Source: Ampelomyces quisqualis | Lineage: Eukaryota; Ascomycota; Dothideomycetes; Pleosporales; Phaeosphaeriaceae | Reading direction: 5' to 3' | Assembly: GCA_018398575.1 (NCBI GenBank) | Contig: JAGTXZ010000002.1 | Location: 932,501 to 996,500, forward strand | DNA length: 64,000 bases | Made by a program: the position numbers and the translations under genes | The notes under the pieces: generated by a model | Seen by the model: only the letters and a program-made list of their open reading frames with translations | Told to the model about the DNA's origin: nothing | Database searches by the model: none | Shown: piece by piece, positions 10,520 to 23,700 of the stretch | Position numbering within the stretch: position 1 is the stretch's first letter | Layout: the number at the start of each line of letters is the position of its first letter

Positions 10520-13500
10520 TAGTTAGCGTGGCTGAAATTTATCTACTAGGCTGTAGATAGATTAATGCGCAGATAAACGCGCGCGCTAGACTACTTTTAG
10601 ATAGCTTACACTAGGAACATAAGGAAAAATTTTCGCTCTAAACACTCTAACTAGAAACACAGTTTAAACACGTTTAAACTACGTTTACAACTGTACTACT
10701 AGAATAGCTTTTAAACACGTTTAAAACACGTTCTAATATGTCTAGCTATATACTTTTTCTTAGCGTATCTTTCTTAAAGAATAACATAAGTTTTCTATTA
10801 ATATATAACTTTATAAATATATTCTAAATATATTCTAGCGCAACTACATTAACTACTTAGCCTTAAAGACAATGCTAAGTAGTATAGGCCTGTTTTTTAA
10901 GGACAAAGACAGCGCAGTCTTTATTAACTTTAGTAAGTAGTGCTACTGTACTCTTATTAATAATAGAAACCTACTATAGCTTTATAGTATAGGTATTAGA
11001 ATACATTCTAACTATATTCTAAACATATTGCAACAGGAAATTTAAACGTAGTTAAAATATATTTCTAACGTATTCTAAGATATTATATCTACTAAAAGTG
11101 TTCTAGTTACTTACTATAAGAAGATGTATAGTCTTACAGTAGTAAATAGGTAGAGGTTAGGTAGGGTTAGAGTAGCTTTACGTAAGACCCTAAACCTACC
11201 TAACCCTCTACCTAATCTTTTTACGCTAATAGGGAGTAGAGGTTAGAGTAGAGGTAATTAATTATAGGTTAAGGTTAGGTTGCATAAGTTTAGCGCAATT
11301 AATTAAAATTTAATATATAGTATAGCCTCTAAATAGATTATTAGCGCAACAAGAGTTGTATAAGTATAATCTAAGTATACCTTCTACTATATATATATAT
11401 ATAGATATATATAGATTTCTAAATATATATTAAATCTTAAAGAGGTAGAAATACGTTAGGAATATTAAGAAACTAATGTTTATTACGTTTATTTATTATA
11501 TAGGCAAATATAGCATAACTTTATTTCTTAAATATAGTAAGCCTACAGCTTCTGCAATTTCTATATATACTAAGCCAAAAAATTAAACTTCTTGTAGTAC
11601 CTAAGAGCTAGCTGTACATTCTTATACTATATAGTAACTCTCTTTGTATAAATTGCATTAATATTAGTATTTATAATAAATTAGTGTTTTGCAACAAAAT
11701 AGAAAAAATTACTATACTTTTAAAAAAGCTAACTAGGAAAGCTTTAGCAGCTTCTTAAAGTGCCTTAATAGCGAATTGCTAGAAGTAGACGTAGGGCATC
11801 TTTTTGTATTACTTACTAGCAATTTTGCAGACAACTTGCTAGAATAGCAGCTTGCAGATAAGGAGCTTAGTAGTCTTCTAGTAGTAGTAGATTTTACGTA
11901 AAGCTATAGCTGCACTTAGTTAGTATAGAAGCGTAATAAAGAAACGTGATAACTTACTACTAGGCTTAAAGTAGATTTTTTTTTTAGCTTCTGCCTTTCT
12001 GGTAGTAGGGGTAGAGCTTTTTCTAGTAGACTTCTTAGTAAGGTCTTTAGCAACCTTTACGCTACTAGTAACTATATTGTTAACTTTTACTTTGCGTTTG
12101 TAAGAGGCTATTGTAGTAGTGTTATAGGTTGTAGAGTTACTGCTATAATATTTTTAGTGTTTTAGCTCCCTTGTAAATAAGTAGTAAAGTAAGCTTAGCG
12201 TAGGAAATTACCTCTTAGCGTAAAAATTCTAATCTTAAACTAGTAGCACAGCTAATTAGTTAAAAACGTAATAAAAAAACGTGTTAACTTATAGTTCTAC
12301 CTAGAATTAGCTGCTAGTTCTGCTTAGCTATAAATTAAAAATAAAGAGTAAGGTTTTATAAAGTTAATTTTGTATAGGTAAGGTAGCAAAAGGTAGTAAG
12401 CGCAGGCTATAAGGCAGAAAACTACGCTAGCAGCTAACGCAATGCACAGACTAACTCTACCTGTTTTCTAGGTAGTAGGCTACTAAAAAAAAACACTAGA
12501 ACTATACGCCTATATTAGCTACGCGCTTTATTGCATTGTTTTATTACGCTTAACACTATAGAATTAATTAAATCTAAGGAAATTAACGTTGTTAATTAGC
12601 TAGAGAGCTTTCTACTACCTCTCCTAGTTAAAATCCTACTACACTTTAAAGAAGAGGAGTAGGCTAAACTTACTAAGGTAAAGGCACTAAATTTTTGTTA
12701 TTAATTGTATTAATATATCTAGGGTTTTGCTTCTAGAGATAATAAAATTAGCTATATTCTTAATTCTTGTAGTAGTAATACTTTAAAGTAAGGCCGCCTA
12801 ACAAATTTCTAGGTCTACTTTAGTATGCATCTTAGCAGCAGCGCTATGTAATTAAGAGAGCTAGCTGCTATTACAAAGGCTAAGTCCTTAGATTAATTAG
12901 CTAAGTACTAGCTTAAGAAGAAGATTAAGAAGAGCGTTAGGTACAAGGCGTTGTCTCTAAGGCAGTAGAATAAGAAGCTTAAGAATAAGCTTAAGGCTCT
13001 AGCAGCAAAGCGCTTTGCTAGTAAGCAGTTAGGTAAGTTATTACACTTTTTTATTATATATATTTTACTTACATTACATAGCTAAGTAGTTAACAACCTC
13101 TATTTCCTAAGTTAAAAAAAAATAAGAGGTTATTTAAATTGAGATTAATATGCGCGCCTACAATTTTGCTATAGAGGAGTCTGCTTTAGCGCTAGCAGAC
13201 TCTTAAAAAAAGCTAATAATATGTTAAGCTTATACCTAAATATATAGAGCTAGTAGGGCTCTAAAGAAGATTATTTGGAAGGAGTATACTTATAGGCTGC
13301 ACCTTCTTAAGACTAATAGCTTTAAAACACTTTAGCTTAAGGCTAAATAGCTTAAGTTTTGTAATAAGCTAACGCTAGAAGAGTAGGCCCTAGTAATAGA
13401 TTAGAATTAGTAGTAAGTTTATTACACTTCTTTATTATATACTTACACTAACCTAAGTTATAGAAGGTGTAAACCAATACCTCCTCTAGAGTTTACTTCT

Positions 13501-14589
13501 AACCTAGTGCTTTATAGCAATAGGCTATATATTAAGGAACATAATAAGACTAAGTATAAGAAAGAAGTAGAAGATTCTAGCAAGGAGCTAGAGGCCTATT
13601 TTAAGACTCTGCCTAATGTTTATAAAGATAATAAGGATAGTAATCTATATAATAAAAATAGTTAGCGTAAAGATAAGAAGGCTAGGGATCTAAGCGATAG
13701 TACTTAGGAGGGGTTTTTAGACCTAGAGTAATATGTAATTAGCTTTGCTGTATATTACTGCCTAATACAGCCTGTTTATTAATACCTATTATAGTTAAGT
13801 GCTAAAAAATTTGCCCTTGTACTAACCTTATCTAATTTTATATATTTAGCCCTAATATTTACCCCTAAATAACCTAGGAAATAGCGTCCTAAGCAGAACT
13901 GCCTCTCTACTCTATTATCTAATTTTAAAATACTTAAAACTCTATACTTGTTAGATTTGTCTAACTACCTGCTGTTACTCTTTTTCTTAAAACCTACTAA
14001 TTAGTTATTACGTTTTTTTATTACAGCTATAGAGGTAAGTAACCTGCTACTAACACCTAATAATTTATATCCTAGTGTGCCTAAAATACTATACAAATTT
14101 ATATAAGACGCTTCCTAAATTCTAAAATCTAGCCTTTAGAAGACAATCTATATCCTGAAACGCCTAATTTACTACACTAATTATTGCTAAAACAACACTA
14201 AGGCTATTAGAGCATAGGATGCCTAGTAGCAGAACACTTTATAGGCCTAGGATTAAACCTATACACAACCTTAATAGAACGCAGCCTAATAGTTAGTGTA
14301 TGTATAGACCTAGTTTAAAGAGTACGCCTATATACACACTAGCCAGCTATATATATATTACCTAAACTATAGGTAAGTACTTTAATACTTAACTAATTAC
14401 TATATTAGTACAAAACACTTCTTTAACTACCTTAAGTTATATAAGTGCAAGAGTGTTACTAAGTCTATTTATCTAAGGCTACCTTTTCTACTATCTACGC
14501 TATAAAATAGATCTCTACGCTAACTATTTACTACCTAGGGATTTGAGAAGGAAATAGTACGCATGCTTCTTAATAGTAACTAGTTGTTT
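10520..14589. other. AT-rich transposon debris
   Basis: RIP-mutated DNA without open frames. The first 600 bp contain the GTTTAAACACGTTT-type motif seen again at 24.3-30.3 kb, followed by degenerate telomere-like sequence (11140-11290). From about 12600 to 13740 the plus strand reads as coding-like text broken by TAG/TAA, with putative introns of the type GTAAGT...TTATTA near 13020 and 13420 and a short stretch (NKLTLEE-stop-ALVID) vaguely like the helix-turn-helix region of pogo-type transposases. Family assignment is not possible by eye. Confidence 0.45.
11140..11290. repeat. degenerate telomere-like G-rich tract
   Basis: Contains GGTTAGGTAGGGTTAGAG, then ACCCTAAACCTACCTAACCC and later GGTTAAGGTTAGGTTG, i.e. 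interspersed TTAGGG/CCCTAA-like units in both orientations. A related tract in opposite orientation occurs at 24080-24240. Confidence 0.45.
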
Positions 14590-16760
14590 TAAACCTTAGA
14601 GTGACCTGTATTCTATTACTTTGTTTAATTTCTTTAACTAGGCACAATTATCTCTTCCTAGTACAAGTTCTCTCTAATACTTTAAAACTAATATAAGCAG
14701 GTAGCTTAAAACCTCCTCTACAACCTAAGCAGAATAACAAAAATGTCTATTGCTCTAGACGCCTAGTCTGCTGTAAACTACCTTAGCTTTCTAGCTATTA
14801 AAGCCTACTATATTAATGTTAGCTAGTAAATAAGAAAGGTCTTATTAGATTTTATCTTATTATAAGAGCGCTACACTAGAGTTTTAATAGCAGCTAATCT
14901 AATGTATATACTTAAAAAAACTAACACTATAAAGAGACTTTTAGCTATTACTTACAACAATGTCTTAAACAATAGGACCCTTACTAGAAGCCTTAAAAGC
15001 TATCTTACTAACAAGGGCATTAAATAGAGCGCAAAGAAAAACACTATCCTATGCCTTACTTATATTATTAACCTTGTAGTCTAGGATATTATATTGCACC
15101 TAAGGCTAACAGCCTTACCTAAAATAGAAGGAGCTAAGTAGCTTTAACGTTGCTATGTTTATTAAATTAATAATATAATATTAGTGCTAAACTTACTTTG
15201 TAAGGTATGTAAAGTTCTTTATTACAGTTCTTTATTACGCGCTTACTATCTCTAGATCTAAGTAATCTGCATTGCAATTAATTTGTTACCCTAACAATTT
15301 AAACAATTCTTAAAAGTATAGTCTAATATACTTACAAATTAACGCCTTTGTATAATACAAGATATAAAAACTAGATAGAACTTAACATATAATATGTGTA
15401 AGCGAGCCTGCCAACTAGCCCCTTACATTAATAATTAGCTTGAGAAGAAAATTGCACTTAGCTAATTAATCCTAGGTAGTAATAGCAACAGCTAGGATAA
15501 TAATTTAGTAGCTAATTTTAAGGACCTAAAAAGACTTTAACTAGCTCTAGCTAAATAGTTACACCTAAGGGCTATAACCTGCATGCTAGTAAACTTTAAA
15601 ACAGCTACTAACAAAATTAGTAAAAATAACACACTACAGGCGCCTTATATATAGATAATATACAATAGGCTTTTTAACTTCTTAGATTAGATAACTACTA
15701 AGCTATTAAATAAGGAAGATAAGAGTAGTTGTTATAAGGAGTAGCCTGCTGTTATTAGGGCTGCAGTAGAGAAGAGTAAGAAGAAATTGTTAAAGTACTA
15801 TTTGTGTACAGACAAAGAGCAAGGATACCTGTATAATATAGCTACTATTCTTAATCTAAGTTAAAAGCTTTCTACGTATAAAGTAAGTTTTTTTTTATTA
15901 TATATATTTATTACGTTGTTAACTGTTATACGTAGAGAGATAAGTAGAAATCTAATTTTAAACGCATGTATTAGCGCTAGTTCTTAAAGTACATAAGCTA
16001 ATATAATAATTAACCTATATAACTCTATAAAGACTACACTCTAGTCTGCCTTGCTTAGCCTTGCTAATCTCTTAAAAATTAGTAGTTTAGAAGGCCCCCT
16101 AAACTTACAGCATAGTTAAGTAGGGCAAGTTCTAAGTTATATAAAGAACTAAACCTAGGTATTAGGCTAGTCTGTGTAGAGGCCCTCTGCTACCTAAGTA
16201 CTCTTCTAACAACTAAGGATAAGAAGAAGAATCTAATAGGTATGCTAGCATAGTAGCAGGCTAACACAGAAACTTACCTACTTTTAGCCTAGGTAGTAAT
16301 AGATGTGCTAGCTATTTAGCTTGCAGAGGTTAAGGTAGAGCGTTCTTTTAACACTATAAGAGATATAATAGAAGATTAAAGGTATAAACTTAAAGCTAAG
16401 ATAATTTAGACAATTATAGTTGTTAAATACGCAATTACGCATAAGGACAACTTTCTTAGCTTACCTAAACTGCAATTACAAACTCTAACACGTTAACTAA
16501 GCGCTAAAATAGTCTAGGACCTATATAAGATTTAGGGACTAGATTTTTGTTCTAGCCCTGTTAACACTAGAATAAGGCGCTTTGCAGATCTAATAAGTAA
16601 TAAAGAGGATAGTAGTAAGAGTAAAGGTAGTAATAGAATAGATTTTGCAACCCCTTCTTTAGGTGCCTATTTAGAGACTCCTGTGCGTAATGTGCCTAAG
16701 TAGTAGCTACAAAGGAAGAGATTAAAGCTCTTACGCTACCTTAACTAGTTAGCGTAATAA
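14590..16760 (+). mobile_element. fossil hAT-family transposase
   Basis: Reading through stops gives a hAT transposase: SIALDA-stop-SAVNYLSFLAIKA (the first catalytic Asp region, at about 14743-14800), LLAITYNNVLNN (normally TDNASNN), NTILCLTYIINLVV (normally RCxxHxxNL), then AVIRAAVEKSKKKLLKYY and the dimerisation region LAEVKVERSFNTIRDIIED near 16320-16380. An intron with intact borders (GTAAGT ... ACGTAG, about 15886-15953) separates STYK from RDK. All stops are of the CAG-to-TAG or TGG-to-TAG kind. It could be the transposase of the surrounding TIR element or an independent insertion; its own termini were not found. Confidence 0.65.
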
Positions 16761-16903
16761 AGAATTGTAATAAAAGCTTACTAGGCAATTTAACACTACT
16801 AATTTTAAAAATTGTGTTTCTATACTAAGATTTAGTTTTTATGCACTAATTTAAATAGATGTTACTTTAGTAACATCTCTAATTTTAAGATTATTTCTTT
16901 AGT

Positions 16904-17202
16904 TGTAACAAGCACATGCAAACACATGTTACATCCAATACCTTATAAAGGCTTAGTAACAGATTATGTAGGGAGCTAGCAGATTAGGACTAAAAGCGCT
17001 CCAACAGCGCTCTGACTCAGCTGCTACGCCCACTATAAATATAAGCCTATAGCATAGATAGAGGACAAGTTTCTCTTGTCCTTCCGTACAAGACCTATAG
17101 GTGTATAGCTAATCTAGAATCTCTGATACAACACGCACTCCTATATGCCTCTAATACGTATCCAATTTGATCCTAATAGCTGTACCTACCTACGTCGTTA
17201 CA
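16904..17202 (+). repeat. 5' LTR of Gypsy copy 1
   Basis: 299 bp. TATAAATA at 17034-17041 precedes GGACAAGTTTCTCTTGTCC (17063-17081) by 29 bp, placing the probable transcription start at or near this 19-mer, which is itself a 7-bp hairpin. The polypurine-like AAGAAGAGGGG just before 23701 precedes the 3' LTR. Confidence 0.85.
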
Positions 17203-17222
17203 TTACAAAAAAAACTTTGTCC
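17203..17222 (+). promoter_or_regulatory. putative self-priming primer binding site
   Basis: The first bases after the 5' LTR, better preserved in copies 2 and 3 as ACAAGAGAAACTTTGTCC (30871-30888), are complementary to the LTR segment GGACAAGTTTCTCTTGT at the predicted 5' end of the transcript, with one bulged base. No tRNA 3'-end complement was recognised. This is the arrangement of the self-primed Tf1/sushi chromoviruses. Confidence 0.5.
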
Positions 17223-17449
17223 TGCTAGTAATAGCATTTAGATAATATCGCTATTTACTTTTAAAAAGATTGCGTCAAAACGTCTAGAACCCTATCCAAA
17301 TTAGATCTGTTTGCGACCTCAAATCTATCAAACACAGTTAGGATCCCTTAGATCTCCTAACAGCTAAAGCCTTTAGGTTTAGATCTTCCTATTAACACAA
17401 CAGTTAGGATTACTTTAGAAAAGTCGCGTTTAGCGCCACAATAGAAACT

Positions 17450-20400
17450 CAGAGACTATTAATAACCTAGGAGTATCAGAGGCAACGCTGATAACTCCCC
17501 CTAAAGAACTAACCCCAGAAGCCTTCCTCTAAGACGACTCCGTATCAACTGTAACAACCTAGCAACAGAGTGCCAAAGCAAAAAAGACAGACACTAAGAA
17601 ACCCCCTCAGCCTAGAGCTACACTAAATCTAACCCCTGCCCAAATAGAGGTTAATCAATTACAACAAGATTTAAAACAGGCTCTAGCAGAAATTGATTCC
17701 CTTAAGAAAGGACCAACTCTATTAGTAGGACCAGATAAGCCTCTACCTACTACTAAATCACCCTAGAACAATTCTGCACTCTGCTGTTTATCTAACAGCT
17801 CTACATCTAAGTACTTACATCGCTATAAGAGCTTTCACTAACTTTAACAATCCAAGAAAACGCCTAATATAGACAATCTCAGCGATAGAAAAGATTCTAC
17901 CTTCTGCTAATAGCAGGCCTCAATCCAGGATTAACTTAAAATTAACTCAGATTACTATTGGACTAAAAGACAACGCATAGCCTTAGTATAGGGCCACACC
18001 ACAGGATTAGCCAAGGGCTATCTTAAGCTACAATATTTATTAGATACTAATCAAGAGCAATTCCAGAACGCTAAGCAAATAGTTAAGCTACTCAAGTCCT
18101 ATTTTATTACAGGCAACAAGGTAGCTAAAAGCTGTACAGCGTTCAATCAATTGCAGATAACAAAGGAGGAAACGTTCCCCTTGTTTAAAGCTAGGTTTCT
18201 AAGTTCTGCAGTCAAGGGACAAGTACCCCCTTTGGAGTAGTTTTACTACTTATAGACTAAGATTACGCCAGGGTTGCAAGCCCCTAACCTAGGATTCAGG
18301 CACCAATAGAAGAACTTATTTAATCAGATAGTAGAATACCTTACCGCATACAATATAGAGCAGAAGAACAACCCTACACTAAGTATAACACCAGCTGCTG
18401 CCAAGTTGCCAATTAGGTTAGCCCTACAACAGAATTTGGAGCCAAATCAGACTACTACTACTAACGCTCCAACAAATTCTGCGCCAGCCTATTAATCTAC
18501 AATAGTGCGTCTTCCTACAAAGACCCCTAAGCTAAAACAACAGAAGACCCCTAGTAGTTGTTACAATTGCAGTAAGCTAGGACACTACTCTAGTAACTGC
18601 ACGAAGCCTTGTGTGCGTCAGATCAAAGCTGTAGAAGTAGATAAGTATAAAGATGCTTAAGAGCAACCCAATCAGAAGGTGTATTGTACAAGAAACAGAA
18701 GCGCCTAGGAGGACACTCCTCCCTAGGCCTAAGCTGTTACAATCTATCCTACCTTAACCTTTCTTATTTGTTTCGCAGTCTCTATTTCCTTATGCCTACG
18801 CTTCTTTACAACCAAGGCCTTAGCTTACGCCTTAATACTTTTATTAACACTAGTGCTTAAGGTTTCCTATTTTTAAATTCACAAATTGTTTCATCTGTTT
18901 CCAAAGCCTTGCAGCAACCCATCTAGAAGCTCCCCTTCTAGGTTTAGGTACGCAGCTTTAAGGATTAGATTACTTCTTTAGTTACTCAATATATTTAACT
19001 ACACTTGAATATTAATAGCCAAAAGATTTTGAACTGTCTATTCCTTATCCTTAATCTTAGGTCTTAGGATTGTATACTTGGCCTCTAATAGTTAAGACAA
19101 TTTAAGATTTAATTAGACACAGATAGGTTACGGTTTATTTAGCCATCCAAGTACCCCCGTTCATACAATCCTTTACCCCCTATTCCTACTATTCTACATC
19201 AAGCTATAGTGCTAGCCACTGTCTATCTTAATGTGCAACAACGCAACGCCCTATAGGAGAAAGAAGACTATTGTATCTAAAACAGTTCTTACTATTCTTC
19301 TTCTTCTATTTATTGTATCAAGGGATGCTTAAAGCTCCTATCAGCCTGAAAAATCTTAGAGATCTCTTATACCCTAACCAAGCAAACCTGCTTAGAGTCC
19401 AAACCCCCTCTAACTACCTGCATAGCTCTTATTTCTGCCAATGCATTTTACTTTATTATAAAGAAGCCCTAGAACAAGTTCTTTACAACAAGCCTCTATA
19501 AGATTAACAGGATCCTCGCCTCTAAGGACAACGCAGACAATTAAAGCTAATTAGATAAGAGATTACCTGCCTGCTACTCCTAGTATTAGGATATATTTAG
19601 CAAGTCAGCAGCTAATCAATTGCCTTCTTACTGTCTGTATAATTACAAGATCGTCCTTAAAGAACTATTACTAAATGCGTTTAGTCCCCTGTACAAGCAG
19701 AATCAGAAGGAGCTTAAAGCTACCAAGGCCTATGTCTAGGAACACCTTTGGAAGGGTTTTATTAAGGCTAGCCAAAGCCCTTTTGCTTTACCTATTCTCT
19801 GTGTACGCAAACTAAATAGAGATATACGCATCTGTGTAGACTACTAGAAGATTAACGCCCTTACGCGCAAGGACGTCTATCTAATCCCTTGCATTAATAA
19901 GCTGCTATCACGTCCCTCTAAAGCCAAGATCTTTACTAAGTTTAACATTCAGGCTGCCTTTAACAAAATTTGTATAGATCCTAACTCTAAAGAGTATACT
20001 ACCTTTTGGACCTGTTACAGTACATACAAGTGTAAAGTTCTCCCTTTTGGCTTGTGCAATAGGCTAGCGACGTATTAGCGCTACATAAACAATGTACTAA
20101 TTGATTATCTTAACAATTTCTGCATTGCGTATCTTAACAACATCCTAATCTACTTGGAGGATATAAACTTACATTAGGAACACGTCTAAAAGGTCTTGGA
20201 GCGCCTACGTACTGCAGGACTCTAAGTAGACATTTAGAAAAGTAAATTCCATGTAACCTGCACAAAGTATCTAGGCTACGTTTTAACAAACCAGGGCACT
20301 AAAGTTAACCCTAACAAGGTAGAAGCACTCCAAAACTAGGCCAAACCCACTACAGTTACTAGCGTTAAGTTATTTCTTAGTTTTGCTGGTTTCTATTAAC

Positions 20401-22570
20401 AGTTTATCAAGGATTTCTCCTGTGTAGCTAAACCAATCCTAAAGCTTCAAAGTCCCTTTACACTGTTTAAATAGACTACAGACTGCCAACAGGCTTTTAA
20501 TCAGATTAAAGCCTTACTCCTAGCCATTCCTACGCTATCTTATTTCTATCCCAAGTATAACACAAAGTTAGAAACTAACGCGTCAGATAGAGTAATAGCA
20601 GGGGTACTCTCTCAGAAGCACCCTAACAACAAGTAGTATCCTGTAGCCTTCTACAGTCACACCCTATCTAGGGCTAAGCTTAATTAGGAAATACACAACA
20701 AAGAACTTTTTGCTATTCTAAAAGCGTTTAAAAAGTAGAGAGCTAAACTCACCTCTATACAGAGTTAAATCTAGGTGTATTTGGATTACCACTCCTTAGA
20801 ATACTTTATAACTACTAAGGTTCTTAATGCACGTTAAGCATAATAGGCAGAGATTATTGCCCCTTTTAATTTCCGCATTAAGTACACGCCTAGCAAGCTT
20901 AACAAGCAAGCTAATATCCTAAGCTAAAGGGAACAGGACGTTAGCAAGGTTAAGGCTGCCTAACAAGACAACAGATCCTGTGTACTTCTAGGACCTAAAC
21001 GCCTAAACCCCTTAGTCAACTCCAAACTAGCTTAGAACTACGTCTGTAACCAGCCAGAGATTAATGTTTCAGCTATTTCAGTCCAATCCATTAGTGCCCC
21101 CCTAAATCTTAACTTGTTAGAACTAATTAAAGCCCTGCTAGCAGAGAATTGCTGCTCCTTTAAGGAAGAACGCCTTACGCTACTACAGCTGTATTGTGTC
21201 TAAGAAGAACTACTACTGTATTACTTACGCCTATGTGTACCTAGAGACTCCTCTTTATGCACTTAACTAATTAGAGAGGCTTACAATTAGGTATCTACTG
21301 CTTACCTAAGCGCTACAAAGACGTATCAGCTCCTAGCTTAGCAATATTATTAAAGGGGTATAGAGGCTATATGCAAACACTATATACAAAACTGCGTTTC
21401 CTGTCAAAGATCCTATCTAAGACAGCTCCAAGCCCAAGGTTTCCTCCATCTATTACTAATTCCTAACAGGCCTATGCAGCATTTGTGTATAGATTTCAAG
21501 ACATTCCTAACTAATCAGCATAGCTATAATCAAATCATAGTTATCATTAATTGCCTATCAAAGCAAGCCATCTCTATCCCGTGTTACAAGACTATTAACG
21601 CCCAGGAAATAGCTTATTTGTTCATCCAATAGGTATACCAATTCAGCCACACGCCCAAAAGCATAGTGTCTAACCGCAGCTCCTAGTTTGTGTCCCAATT
21701 CTAGTCTAAGTTCTGCAAGATCCTAGGCGTGCAAATCAAGCTTTCCACAGCCTACTATAAACAAACTAATAGACAAACTAAGATTATAAACAAGTATATT
21801 AATTAACAATTAAGGCCCTTTGTATCCTACTACCAGGACAACTAGAGCAACCTCTTGCCAATAATTAATCAAGCTTAAGCTACACTGCCGCACTCCGCAA
21901 TTAGTATAGCACTATACTAGCTTCTGTTTAGATCTAAACTACAACAGAGCTAGGATTAGGCATCATCCCCTTTAAAACACAAAGATGTAAACGTTAAGAA
22001 TGCCTTAAGCTTAGCCACCTGCATACATAAAGCCTAGCGCACAGCCAAAGACAATATAAAGAAGGCGCAGCAACAAATAGCTACTAAGGTAAACAAATAT
22101 TGTTAACCTATCAATTAGGCAGTAGGTAACAAGGTTTACCTCTTAACCTAAAACCTATCTGTCACCCGCTTGAGTCGCAAACTCGCTAAATTGTAAGAAG
22201 GCCCCTTTAAAGTTCTAGAACAAGTTAGCCATTCATTTTAACTAAAGCTACCTAAAGGTTCTAAGATCTATAACGTGTTCGCTCCAGACGTCCTCCGCAA
22301 AGACCCTAACGACCCCCTGCCTAGTTAGCTAAGCCCAAACCCATCTAGCATCCTAATTTAAGGCGTTAAAGAATAGGAAGTTAAAGAGATCCTAGCCAGC
22401 AAGCTATACTGCTCTATCCTAAAGTATCGCGTGAAATAGGTAGGCTATAACCCTAACCCTACCTGGTACAACGCCTCAAACTTTATAGGCGCTCTACACA
22501 TATTGCGAGCGTTCTATAAACGCTATCTAAAACAGCCAGGACCTCTACAAGCGTTAGCCAAATAGATCAC
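17450..22570 (+). pseudogene. gag-pol with chromodomain of Gypsy copy 1, multiple stops
   Basis: Degenerate but readable. Gag ends with a CCHC zinc knuckle, CYNCSKLGHYSSNC, at 18559-18600. Reverse transcriptase shows FGLCNRLATY near 20047 and AYLNNILIY near 20126, where the catalytic YLDD has become YLNN by G-to-A change. RNase H (KLETNASDRVIAGVLSQKH), the integrase zinc region (HYIQNCVSCQRS, about 21390) and core (LCIDFKTF...IVIINCLSKQ) follow, and a C-terminal chromodomain near 22375-22560 (VKEILASKLYCSILKYRVK, VGYNPNPTWYNASNFIGA). Catalytic Asp-to-Asn changes and many TAG stops mean it cannot be active. Confidence 0.82.
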
Positions 22571-22689
22571 AGCATAGGAAAAAGGAGTTAAAGATCTCAC
22601 AGCATTGCAAGACAATTATGTTAGGGAAATTAAACTTAATATTGCAACTACTACACTAGTAGGTAACAGCTATTAACAATAGAAGTCTT

Positions 22690-23380
22690 ACTCTTCTATT
22701 AGATCTAACAGCAGACTGTCGTCGCCACTAGTAGGACGTTCTTAATTGTCTAAATCCCCAGGTGCAGACACTAACGCACTACCTAGTAGTCCTCCGTTCT
22801 AGCCCTGCTTGCTGCAAGTACTAGCCTCCTGCGCTGCCTTCTGCGCCTCCTCCTGCTCTGCTAACTAATTGGCCCTTAATGCTATTATAACATCTACTAG
22901 CTAAGCAACTACACTAGTCAACCCTGCTATACTCCTCTTAAGCGACCTAACCTCCTTAGCTATTGCCCTAACCTCTCTAGCCAGCTCCTCCCTCTAGTAA
23001 TAAGCGCTAACTAACAAGTTAGCGTTGTTTATGTTAGCTACCTGTGCAGTGCCTACTTGCACAACAGCAGCCAACCAAAACGCCGCCTCCTTAACAGCAG
23101 CCTCCTGCTCTAACACTACCTTGTTAAACTTATCTCTACCTAAGGCAGCAAACCTGCAGTCAAGGGCCCTAAAGAGGCTATTATACTCCTAGCCTGCATA
23201 TAGGGAAACTAGGCAACACTTCTTATTTAAGAGTGTGCAATAAGCACACTTCTTAGACACGTCCAAATAGAATCTAAACTTAATATCAAAATGGCCGCAG
23301 GCAAAAGCCCTTGCAGCCTGCAGGTAAACAACCTAATAGGCTAGGAGATAAGCCCCAGGAGGGACAGGAATAGGCATCAT
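22690..23380 (-). pseudogene. antisense reading frame between chromodomain and 3' LTR
   Basis: The minus strand reads as a protein from MMPIPVPPGAYLLAY at 23380 downwards, with only TAG stops of RIP type. It has a Cys-rich segment (KKCAYCTLLNKKCCLV), an Arg/Lys/Glu-rich helical middle (REELAREVRAIAKEVRSLKR) and an Ala/Gln-rich end (LAEQEEAQKAAQEAS), suggesting a coiled coil. The same frame is recognisable at about 36350-37045 and 43200-43905 in the other two copies. Function unknown; I do not recognise a family. Confidence 0.55.
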
Positions 23381-23700
23381 GTGTATCTACTATACAGTTA
23401 GCTAGTAATCAAGAAAGGACAAGGCTTAGATAGCTTTGGGTATACAAACGTAAGGGGGAGAGTGTAGAGAAGTAGTATACTAGAAGGCTAGCCTTGTATA
23501 TATGCTTAAAAAGCTTAAGGTAAAGTTAGGAACGTTAAACGCGCTAGCGCGCCAATTAAAACAACAACAAACAGCTACATTACGTTATCCTAAAATAAAC
23601 TCAAGGTAAATAAGAGTTTACAACAATTTGGAGAGGTATCCAAAACAACACTAATACAGACCCAATCAATAGGGACTATCAATTTCAAGAAGAGGGGTAA

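Noticed and set aside
10517..10531. Similarity of AATTAGTTAGCGTG (inside left end) to AATTAACTAGCGTG right of the insertion (near 44890)
   Set aside because: Only about 12 of 14 bases in low-complexity sequence and outside the aligned TIR/TSD frame; could be chance.
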